Below, piece by piece: positions 6,091-12,451 of a stretch of DNA of 19,428 nt. This DNA is from an uncultured Lachnospiraceae bacterium. Lineage in GTDB: Bacteria > Bacillota > Clostridia > Lachnospirales > Lachnospiraceae. Each line of letters opens with the position of its first letter. The first letter of the stretch is position 1. The notes under the pieces were generated by a model. It had not been told where the DNA came from and did not search any database. It saw only the letters and a program-made list of their open reading frames with translations. The stretch lies in NCBI GenBank assembly GCA_947594085.1, contig CANQEB010000014.1:1-19428 (forward strand), read 5' to 3'. The position numbers and the translations under genes were made by a program.

Positions 6091-7710
6091 ATGAATACTA
6101 ATAAACTAAGGGTTGCTGCGTATTGCAGAGTTTCTACAGACAAGGATGACCAGACAAATTCCCTGCTCAGCCAGCGCCGTTATTTCGCGGATTATATCAG
6201 CCACCATGAAGGCTGGGCGCTGAGCGACGTATACTATGATGAGGGCATCAGTGGGACGCAGACGAAAAAGCGCGCCGGCTTCAATGCGATGATCGACGAA
6301 GCCATGCACGGCGGCATAGACCTGATCCTGACCAAAGAGGTATGCCGTTTCGCGAGGAACACGGTCGACACGCTCTCATACACCCGAAAGCTGAAAGACA
6401 GGGGAATCGGCGTTGTATTTACCATTGACAACATAGATACCCGCGACGCGGATGGTGAGCTGCGTCTGACTATTATGGCAAGCATCGCGCAGGAAGAAAG
6501 CCGTAAGACCTCTGAACGTGTAAAATGGGGTCAGAAACGCCGCATGGAGCAGGGCGTTGTTTTCGGACGTGACATGCTTGGATATACCGTCCGAAACGGT
6601 ATATTATCCGTCAATGAAGAAGAAGTACCGCTTATCCGCGCAATCTTCCACAAATACACAAACGAAGGTAAGGGCACCCATGTGATCGCAAGGGAACTGC
6701 TTGAGGAAGGGATGCGCCCTATGAGGGTGAAACGTTGGTCAAACACGGTCATTCTGCGTATTCTGCGGAACGAAAAGTATGTCGGCGACCTGTGCCAGAA
6801 AAAGACGTATACGCCGAACTATCTGACACACGCAAAGAAATACAATCGAGGTAACGAGGAAATGGTTTATCTGAAAAACCACCATGAACCGATCATTGAC
6901 AGGGAATTGTGGGACCGGACGCAGGCTGAGCTTCTCAGGCGCTCCCCTTCAGAGGAAATGAAATCCAAGCACAGTAACCGTTACTGGTGCAGCGGGAAGC
7001 TCTACTGCGGATTGTGCGGCTGCCGTTATATCAGCAGAACAAAAAAGCTGAAAAACGGGACTACCTACAAGGCTTGGCGCTGTTTTGCCGGAGCCAGAAA
7101 CGGAGCGGCAAAGATCTCCCCGGACGGGGAACAGGTCGGCTGCGATAACGGCTCCGTCAACGAGAAAGCCCTGCTTACCTGCATGCATTATTGCATCTGC
7201 CAGCTTCAGACAAACCAGAAGGAACTGAAACGGGAAATCATGCAGGAAATCAACGAGATCAAAGGCATACATGGGAAAAAGCCGGACACGAAGCGTATAA
7301 AGGAAAAAATAGAAGCGCTTGCTGCCAAGAAAAGGAAAGCGATCGACCTGATGCTGGATGGACTGATTACCAAAGCAGACCTGCAGGAACAGACAGCATG
7401 GTATGACGAACAGCTCGCAGAGCTTAACGAGGCGCTGGATGCTACCGGAAAACAGGATAAACTGAATGCGGCTCAGATTCATGAATACGAGCGCTATCTG
7501 AGCGCGCTGGACGAAATCATGACCTTTGATGAAAGTAACGTAAGCCTGTACCGGGAAATCCTTGACAGAATGATCATTTTCCATGACAAGACTGTTGAAG
7601 TATGGCTGAAGTGTGTTCCTTTTGGCATGAAGCTAAGCATCGCTTCTCATGGGAAAAACGACGATTACCACACAGATGTTCTCTCTATGGAGATCATTGA
7701 GAAAGCCTAA
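6091..7710 (+). CDS. Serine site-specific recombinase (element integrase)
   Basis: A 539-aa large serine recombinase. Residues 6-150 are the resolvase catalytic domain, with the nucleophile Ser15 in YCRVSTDKDDQTNS and the downstream catalytic arginines in the FARNTVDT region. A recombinase domain follows (about 160-290). A Cys4 zinc ribbon comes next: CGLCG near residue 310, then WRC and GC further on. A long coiled coil (about 365-470) and a C-terminal tail complete it, the domain order of TndX/TnpX and phage integrases. AAGGAGGAGG lies 5 nt before the ATG. It should integrate and excise the element, and its end is 67 bp from the predicted attachment site in cotJC. No small excisionase is obvious, so directionality may depend on the 44-aa or 76-aa proteins, which is inference. 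Confidence 0.93.
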   Translation: MNTNKLRVAAYCRVSTDKDDQTNSLLSQRRYFADYISHHEGWALSDVYYDEGISGTQTKKRAGFNAMIDEAMHGGIDLILTKEVCRFARNTVDTLSYTRKLKDRGIGVVFTIDNIDTRDADGELRLTIMASIAQEESRKTSERVKWGQKRRMEQGVVFGRDMLGYTVRNGILSVNEEEVPLIRAIFHKYTNEGKGTHVIARELLEEGMRPMRVKRWSNTVILRILRNEKYVGDLCQKKTYTPNYLTHAKKYNRGNEEMVYLKNHHEPIIDRELWDRTQAELLRRSPSEEMKSKHSNRYWCSGKLYCGLCGCRYISRTKKLKNGTTYKAWRCFAGARNGAAKISPDGEQVGCDNGSVNEKALLTCMHYCICQLQTNQKELKREIMQEINEIKGIHGKKPDTKRIKEKIEALAAKKRKAIDLMLDGLITKADLQEQTAWYDEQLAELNEALDATGKQDKLNAAQIHEYERYLSALDEIMTFDESNVSLYREILDRMIIFHDKTVEVWLKCVPFGMKLSIASHGKNDDYHTDVLSMEIIEKA

Positions 7711-7712
7711 AG

Positions 7713-7737
7713 CTCCGGAGGGGTTTCCCTTCCGGAG
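7713..7737. terminator. 11-bp hairpin after the recombinase, near the element end
   Basis: CTCCGGAGGGG and CCCTTCCGGAG form an 11-bp stem (one wobble) with a TTT loop two bases after the recombinase stop. There is no T-run on either side, so it may be a weak terminator or part of the recombinase binding region at the end of the element. Confidence 0.5.
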
Positions 7738-7767
7738 TACACTTAAAACCTGTGATGCGCAATTTCG

Positions 7768-7792
7768 GCACCGATACACCGATGTCGGTAAG
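7768..7792. other. Attachment-site junction between element and cotJC
   Basis: On the minus strand the cotJC codons read Leu-Thr-Asp-Ile-Gly down to 7778, after which the translation departs from the family, where Thr-Glu-Glu is expected. The crossover should be within a few bases of 7777. CACCGAT occurs twice here (7769-7775 and 7777-7783), which may be part of the recombinase core or chance. The partner junction is left of the window. Confidence 0.65.
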
Positions 7793-7963
7793 CAATCCGC
7801 CCACCGTCTTCACCGGCATTGTGTAGCGCTGTGCCAGATAGCGCATCGACGCGGAAAGCTCGCCGTCCGGCCCTCCGTACTGGCTGATGATTAGCTGCGC
7901 CGTCTTCGGACAGGTTTTCGTGATTTTCACCGGGTACTGCAGTCTCTTTTCATAAATCCACAT

Positions 7964-8413
7964 TTACACACACGCTCCTTCCCACGGCATCGGTCCTTTC
8001 TGCCAGCAGTAGCACTCCGATGTCGGATTTTTTTCATAGAGCTCGGTGATACAGTCCACGGTCAGCGGGTAGAACTGCTGCGCGTACGCCAACAGCAGCG
8101 TCTTTCGCTCTGCTAGCATCTTCTTAAAAAGTGTCAATCCCTGCCTGTCGTCGGGATGGGTGTCCAGATACAGCCGCACATCGTCCAGGGCGAAGCTCGT
8201 CTCCTGGATCTTCGCCATCATCCGCTCCCGCTCCTGCTGGGCCGGAGACGCCGCGCTGTCGCACGAACAGCCTTCCGTTCCATCGCTCGGCGCAGCAAAA
8301 AACGGCTTATTTAGATCCTGAAATACCGTACCGACACGCAGCGCTTTCTCCGCTTCATAAAGCGCACCCCAATCCTGCATCGGCACAGACGCAATTGCAA
8401 GATTTTCCTGCAT
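7964..8413 (-). CDS. cotJAB: Fused CotJA-CotJB spore coat protein
   Basis: One 149-aa frame combines two normally separate spore coat proteins. Residues 1-40 (IASVPMQDWGALYEAEKALRVGTVF) match the core of CotJA. After a Ser/Ala/Cys linker (about 41-63), residues 65-149 match CotJB: FALDDVRLYLDTHP, then the family's C-terminal W-x-x-GPxPWE signature as CYCWQKGPMPWEG. CotJA, CotJB and CotJC assemble together in the forespore-surrounding coat. An ATG pair at 8216-8221, with AGGAG and GGGAG just upstream, could also start a separate CotJB-only product. The gene abuts cotJC with no gap. Its Shine-Dalgarno sequence lies in a hairpin arm (see 8417-8493). No clear sigma-E or sigma-K promoter was found. 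Confidence 0.88.
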   Translation of the reverse strand: MQENLAIASVPMQDWGALYEAEKALRVGTVFQDLNKPFFAAPSDGTEGCSCDSAASPAQQERERMMAKIQETSFALDDVRLYLDTHPDDRQGLTLFKKMLAERKTLLLAYAQQFYPLTVDCITELYEKNPTSECYCWQKGPMPWEGACV

Positions 8414-8416
8414 AAT

Positions 8417-8493
8417 AAAAACTCCCTTCGTAAAGAATTTGTGTTACACACTTAGTTTGTGTAAAAAACAGATTCTTCTCGCAGGGAGTTTTT
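8417..8493 (-). terminator. Nested hairpin: ispF terminator that contains the cotJAB ribosome site
   Basis: AAAAACTCCCT (8417-8427) and AGGGAGTTTTT (8483-8493) are perfect 11-bp complements. Inside them AAGAAT/ATTCTT and TTACACA/TGTGTAA also pair, giving one long hairpin. On the minus-strand transcript the final arm reads AGGGAG followed by a U-run, a terminator shape just after ispF. The same AGGGAG is the Shine-Dalgarno sequence of cotJAB (8 nt before its ATG), so it is sequestered in transcripts that read through from ispF. Confidence 0.75.
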
Positions 8494-8511
8494 GTTATAC
8501 TTTTTTCACGA

Positions 8512-9117
8512 TTATGCCCCGCACCCTCCGCAGCCAGGACATCTGTCCGGGTATGCCGGGTCATTCGAGGTGGAATTCGTGCCGGCATACATGCGCGGGC
8601 ACGCCGCCGTTTCCGGACGCATCCGGTCATCCGCAATCAGGTCTGCGAGCGGTTGCAACAGGCAAACAGCCTGTGCCGAGATTCCTTCACCGCTTCCCGT
8701 AAAGCCAAGCCCTTCCTCCGTCGTCGCCTTGACGTTGACGCGGTCAATCTCCAGCCCAAGCGCATCGGCGATGTTCGAACGCATCTGTTCCATGTAAGGC
8801 AACAGCTTCGGCCGCTGCGCGATCACAGTCGCGTCGATATTCTCGATCACAAAGCACTCTTCCTCCAAAAGTGCCGCTACATGCTTCAGCAGGACCACGC
8901 TGGAGATTCCCCGGTATTTCTCGTCCGTGTCCGGAAAATGCTTCCCAATATCCCCAAGCGCCGCCGCCCCCAGGAGCGCATCCATGACCGCATGGATCAA
9001 TACGTCCGCGTCCGAATGCCCGAGCAGTCCCTTCTCATACGGAATCTCGACGCCTCCAAGTATCAGCTTCCGCCCTTCTGTCAAGCGGTGCACATCATAT
9101 CCCATTCCTACACGCAT
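8512..9117 (-). CDS. ispF: 2-C-methyl-D-erythritol 2,4-cyclodiphosphate synthase with C-terminal extension
   Basis: IspF converts CDP-ME 2-phosphate to MEcPP in the non-mevalonate isoprenoid pathway in the cytoplasm. Zinc ligands Asp8 and His10 (GYDVHRL) and His42 ([11 protein letters not shown]) are present, as are FPDTDEKY and the C-terminal signature [16 protein letters not shown]. The ATG at 9117 has GAGGAGG 6 nt upstream and gives the usual [10 protein letters not shown] start; the in-frame TTG at 9132 overlaps that ribosome site. The protein is 201 aa, about 43 longer than usual: after AQAVCLL it continues with a segment ending [12 protein letters not shown] that has no counterpart in the family as I know it. 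The gene is intact on the element's chromosomal flank, upstream of the cotJ genes. Confidence 0.95.
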   Translation of the reverse strand: MRVGMGYDVHRLTEGRKLILGGVEIPYEKGLLGHSDADVLIHAVMDALLGAAALGDIGKHFPDTDEKYRGISSVVLLKHVAALLEEECFVIENIDATVIAQRPKLLPYMEQMRSNIADALGLEIDRVNVKATTEEGLGFTGSGEGISAQAVCLLQPLADLIADDRMRPETAACPRMYAGTNSTSNDPAYPDRCPGCGGCGA

Positions 9118-9271
9118 AATCGTCCTCCTCAATCACACAGAGACAACTTTTCAAAACAGTCTAACACATCCGGGGGGAAATTGCCAGCGAAAACAAGGCC
9201 GCAGATGCAAAACAGAGACACGAATGCCAAACGAGGAGACAGCCAACCAGAGTAATGCACCCCTCTACCGC

Positions 9272-9310
9272 AAGAGAACCGCCGCGAATTCACGCGGCGG
9301 CTCGTCTCTT
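9272..9310 (-). terminator. Strong GC hairpin terminator after the 922-aa surface protein
   Basis: CCGCCGCG and CGCGGCGG pair around AATTCA, extended by AAGAGA/TCTCTT, immediately after the stop of the minus-strand surface-protein gene. The tail is only weakly T-rich. Between this hairpin and ispF (9118-9271) I see no further feature. Confidence 0.7.
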
Positions 9311-9317
9311 AAGAAAT

Positions 9318-12086
9318 TTATTTTTGCTTTTTCATTGCGCCATTCTTGCCAAAGTAATACCTTTTCTTGCCAATTGTCTGCCAACCGGTCCGCATCACGC
9401 CGTTCTTGCCAAAGTAGTACTTTTTCTTGCCAATCTTCTTCAGACCAGTCTTCATCACGCCATTCTTATCAAAGTAGTATTTTTTCTTGCCAATCGTCTG
9501 CCAACCGGTCTTTGTCTTGCCGCTCTTGCCAACGTAATACTTTTTGCCCTTGACCGTCTTCCATCCGGCTTTCACGATCTTACGCGTCTGCGCCTTAGGC
9601 TCCTCGGTTTGAACCGCTGCACTTTCTGCAACAGCTGTAGCGACATCGGTCTGTGGCGTCGCCTTAGCGACACTCACCTTGCTGCTCGCAATCATGGATG
9701 CCGGTGCATACGCGGTAACCGGCGCGGTCTCTACTGTATCGTTGTCGGCACTGTCATCCGTCTGCCCGTCGAATTGAGCCGCCTGAACCGTATTCTGCGC
9801 TGCCCCGGCCTGACTTGTCTCCGTCTCGGTCTCCGCCTGGCTGGTCTCCGGTTCTGTCTCGGGCTGGCTTGCAACAATGCTTTCCAGAATCTCCTTCTCC
9901 GTCTTTTTACAGCGCTTGCAGCTGTGCTCCTGGACGCGCTCCATCATTCCGGTCTCTTTGTTCCAAGATGTGGTCACCTTCCAGTCGTCCCAGTCGTGTC
10001 CCACTTCTTTTTTCAGCTTAACTTCGGTAGTCCCGCAGCCGTAGACACATTTGAACGTATACGAAACCTTCTCACAATCAATACGCATACTGCTCTCATA
10101 TGCAAACGCGTGCTCATTTTCCGCAGCTACCGTATATTTCTTCGTCTCACCGCAGACCTCGCATGTCTCATAAACCGTATCCTGCTTGCAGGTGTCGTGA
10201 TCCCTTCTGGTCTCCTTCCACTGATGCAGCTCCGGATGACTTGCCGGAACCAGACTTACCTCTTTCGCCGTACAGCCCTCTCTCTGGCAGGTCTTTGTAA
10301 CCATATCCTTATTGCAGGAAACTGGTACCGCCACCGCTTCGCCCCAGTCATGTCCGAGCGCAGGAACCTTGGCCGTTATTATTTCCCCGGGAGCTCCACA
10401 GCGCAGGCAGCTGTACGTGTACTCCTTCTCCCCTTCCTCCGTACAGGTGGGCTCTTTTGTATATTTGACTGAATAATGATCCCCACTGGCCTCATTAAAG
10501 CTGTAAACGTGACCCAGCGGAGCGATTCTTTCTTTCCTCTCTTCGCCACAACCGGTACAGGTATACGTAACTGTCGCATCGTTCTCGCAATCCGGTATTC
10601 CTACTTGCTCTCCCGCATTCCAGATGTGGGCAAAATTAAGCGTAACATCAGCAGGGGAAGAGACTGTCTTTTCTTCTGTATTCTTTGCCGTAGCGCTGAC
10701 GGTGATCACATGCCCCTTTCCGTCCCCGTTCGTCACCGTCAGTGTGCAGCCCTCCGCTTTCGCCTTGACTCCTCCGATTTCCTTCTCATCTTCGCCCGCT
10801 TTAACTTCGCCGGTCTCGGCATTGTTCGTCGATTTGAACACATCTGCGAGCGAATCTGCCTGCGCTCTCACTGTCAGGCTCCATGTGAGATCCTGCGCCT
10901 CGGCGCCGACAGGTGTGCAGAACAGATTGAGCCTGAAAATCTCGCCCTCTTTGGCGTCCTTGCTGCTGCTCAAGGTCCCACTGACAAACGTCGTACCTTC
11001 TCCGGCCACGATGCGGATATTCTCCAGATCCGGCGTGGGATTCTCCCGGTTAAAGTTCTTGCTGGATTCTTCTCCCTTCTGCCACTGAGCATAGAAGGAC
11101 ATACCGTTCGTGATTGGAGTATTTTCCCAGATCATATGGTTGCCCTCAGGGTCTGTCGACCAGCCCTGGAAAGTATATCCGTTAAACGTATTATTCTCCC
11201 AGAACTCCTTTAAGAGCTCCCACTTACCTTCATCGTCTCCTGCCTTTAGCTTTGCGTCAAGAGCCGTATCAAGCCCTTCTGCGTAGTTCAAATTGTAGAC
11301 AACAGCCCGGTCCGGGGTGAAGTAAACACCACCCTCCTGATATTTGTCGGTGCAGGTCAGGCATTTCCCGAACTGGCCGTCGATACCGTTCCAGTCCAGA
11401 TAAAACTCGACGCGCCTGTCATCGTCCTTTATCTTCTCTGCGTCGTTGAACACGGCGTAAAGGACATGGACGCCATCGGGTATCTTCTCACCCGGCTTAA
11501 CCTCCGTGCCGTTTATCTTCACAGTGTGCCAGACGGAATAAGCTCCATCGTCCGATTTCCGGAGCTCCTCAGTCGGAGCCTCCGTGTACCACCCGGCAAA
11601 CGTTCCGTTAGCGCGATGAACCTGAATATCTTTCACATTGTCCGGCAGCTTCGTGTAATTCTCCAGCTGTACCTTCACCGACGGCGTCTCACTGATGTCC
11701 ACCGTGTTATATGTGTCGCTGAAATTGCCGTTCACAACATGAAGCCAGACAATACCGCTGTTCCATTCATCCAGTGTCGCCGACGTCGTCCCAATCGTCG
11801 CCACATTCGCGTCGCTGGAAGTCATCTCAGAAATATCGACGACATCGATCGCCGAATTATCCTCCGAAATCTCGGCGACCGGCGCAGCATTCTGCTCCGA
11901 GACAACCTCCGCCGGGATGATCTCATCTACAGGCAAAATGATATCCCCCATGCCTGTATCATCGGCGGCTTCCGATACCGGCCCTGTTGTATCCTCCGAG
12001 ACAAGCTCACTCGCCTGCAATGGCGTCGCCATGGCGAGAGCCAGTGCCATCGTCATCGCCAGTTCTCTCATCCATCTCTTCTTCAT
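9318..12086 (-). CDS. Secreted cell-wall-binding surface protein with InlB-like and Cys/His modules
   Basis: A 922-aa secreted protein. A signal peptide covers residues 1 to about 27 (cleavage near LQAS). Two InlB B-repeat-like segments follow: FAGWYTEAP...LYAVF (about 120-215) and YTFQGWSTDPEG...FYAQW (about 300-335). A beta-rich region of unknown type comes next, then about five Cys/His modules of the pattern C...CxxCG...LGH (about 480-740) and a Ser/Thr/Glu-rich linker. The C-terminus has four 20-aa repeats such as GWQTIGKKKYYFDKNGVMKT (about 840-922), typical cell-wall-binding repeats that hold proteins on the wall non-covalently. The ATG at 12086 has GAGGAG 8 nt upstream; the frame's GTG at 12095 overlaps that site. 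An adhesin or matrix-binding role is inferred. Confidence 0.9.
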   Translation of the reverse strand: MKKRWMRELAMTMALALAMATPLQASELVSEDTTGPVSEAADDTGMGDIILPVDEIIPAEVVSEQNAAPVAEISEDNSAIDVVDISEMTSSDANVATIGTTSATLDEWNSGIVWLHVVNGNFSDTYNTVDISETPSVKVQLENYTKLPDNVKDIQVHRANGTFAGWYTEAPTEELRKSDDGAYSVWHTVKINGTEVKPGEKIPDGVHVLYAVFNDAEKIKDDDRRVEFYLDWNGIDGQFGKCLTCTDKYQEGGVYFTPDRAVVYNLNYAEGLDTALDAKLKAGDDEGKWELLKEFWENNTFNGYTFQGWSTDPEGNHMIWENTPITNGMSFYAQWQKGEESSKNFNRENPTPDLENIRIVAGEGTTFVSGTLSSSKDAKEGEIFRLNLFCTPVGAEAQDLTWSLTVRAQADSLADVFKSTNNAETGEVKAGEDEKEIGGVKAKAEGCTLTVTNGDGKGHVITVSATAKNTEEKTVSSPADVTLNFAHIWNAGEQVGIPDCENDATVTYTCTGCGEERKERIAPLGHVYSFNEASGDHYSVKYTKEPTCTEEGEKEYTYSCLRCGAPGEIITAKVPALGHDWGEAVAVPVSCNKDMVTKTCQREGCTAKEVSLVPASHPELHQWKETRRDHDTCKQDTVYETCEVCGETKKYTVAAENEHAFAYESSMRIDCEKVSYTFKCVYGCGTTEVKLKKEVGHDWDDWKVTTSWNKETGMMERVQEHSCKRCKKTEKEILESIVASQPETEPETSQAETETETSQAGAAQNTVQAAQFDGQTDDSADNDTVETAPVTAYAPASMIASSKVSVAKATPQTDVATAVAESAAVQTEEPKAQTRKIVKAGWKTVKGKKYYVGKSGKTKTGWQTIGKKKYYFDKNGVMKTGLKKIGKKKYYFGKNGVMRTGWQTIGKKRYYFGKNGAMKKQK
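9322..9565 (-). repeat. 60-bp tandem repeats encoding cell-wall-binding motifs
   Basis: About four imperfect 60-bp units each encode a 20-residue motif with the core IGKKKYYF followed by GKNG. They form the C-terminal wall-binding domain of the surface protein and could expand or contract by recombination. Confidence 0.85.
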
Positions 12087-12152
12087 GCTTAACACTCCTC
12101 TCTTCTCCCTTAGCTTTCCTCAGGATGCCATTCACTTTCAGGTAACCAAAAT

Positions 12153-12206
12153 CACCTGTTTTGATACAGGTGGATACTTTCTTGTCACTTTTTTCTTGTC
12201 ACTTTT
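12153..12206. promoter_or_regulatory. Leader hairpin and direct repeats of the 922-aa surface-protein gene
   Basis: CACCTGT (12153-12159) and ACAGGTG (12166-12172) form a perfect 7-bp stem in the 5' leader. Two copies of CTTGTCACTTTT (12181-12192 and 12195-12206), 14 bp apart, lie at the expected transcription start. They could be a protein binding site or mRNA stability element. Confidence 0.5.
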
Positions 12207-12235
12207 AGCATACACACAAAAAAAAGATATGTCAA
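12207..12235 (-). promoter_or_regulatory. Sigma-A promoter of the 922-aa surface-protein gene
   Basis: Perfect -35 TTGACA (12230-12235), 17-bp spacer and TATGCT -10 (12207-12212) on the minus strand. Transcription would begin near 12200, giving a leader of about 115 nt with a hairpin and direct repeats. Confidence 0.8.
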
Positions 12236-12373
12236 GAAAATCCATTGGAAGATTTTTGGTATTTCGTGGTAATATACAGATATGATGAAACTGTGTCATC
12301 GGTTCAGGATAATTTACACAAAACAGCTGCAAAATGCTCTTTGCCCGATCCCTCTCCGACGGAGAAAAACGCC

Positions 12374-12404
12374 AAAAAGGACCAGCCACAAAGGCCAGTC
12401 CTTT
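12374..12404 (-). terminator. Rho-independent terminator of the 1024-aa surface-protein gene
   Basis: On the minus strand AAAGGACTGGCC pairs with GGCTGGTCCTTT (two wobbles) around TTTGT, and a run of five T follows. It lies about 50 bp after the stop codon at 12452. The 12236-12373 stretch between this terminator and the next promoter shows nothing else that I recognise. Confidence 0.85.
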
Positions 12405-12451
12405 CTGTAAATTTAAAGTTCTTTTGAAGATTTGATCAGGATACTTCCTGT

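Larger units (their letters stand above)
1..7777. mobile_element. Integrative mobilizable element inserted in cotJC (right part; left end outside window)
   Basis: The segment carries a MobV relaxase with its oriT, replication-type genes (CHC2 primase-like, DUF3987), XRE regulators and, last, a serine recombinase ending 67 bp before the point where a cotJC reading frame stops matching its family. No type IV secretion genes are visible, so it looks mobilizable rather than self-transmissible, although genes left of position 1 are unseen. The part from about 2400 to 7777 is the confident core. Membership of 153-1506, which looks more AT-rich, is inferred from its position inside the interrupted cotJC gene. 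The right end is placed by homology to CotJC, to within a few bases. Confidence 0.8.
7694..7963 (-). pseudogene. cotJC: cotJC (spore coat manganese catalase), interrupted by the element
   Basis: The frame begins MWIYEKRLQYPVK and continues QYGGPDGELSASMRYLAQRY to LLTDIG, which is the N-terminus of CotJC, the manganese-catalase-like inner spore coat protein (about 190 aa in Bacillus). After 62 matching residues (7778-7963) the next 27 codons, 7694-7777, are element sequence, and the conserved TEE...HLEM continuation with its metal-binding Glu and His residues is missing. The start is directly after the cotJAB stop (TAAATG), with AAGGAG upstream. As it stands the gene can give only an inactive 89-aa fragment. 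If the distal half lies at the other end of the element, precise excision would restore it, as in known intervening elements of sporulation genes. Confidence 0.9.

Noticed and set aside
6949..7584. Minus-strand 211-aa frame inside the serine recombinase
   Set aside because: It is opposite the zinc-ribbon and coiled-coil part of a clear recombinase and has no domain of its own.
9255..10472. Long plus-strand open frame (405 aa) opposite the 922-aa surface protein
   Set aside because: Composition is that of an antisense shadow (Leu/Arg/Cys-rich), with no ribosome site and no domain. The minus frame has a signal peptide and known repeats.
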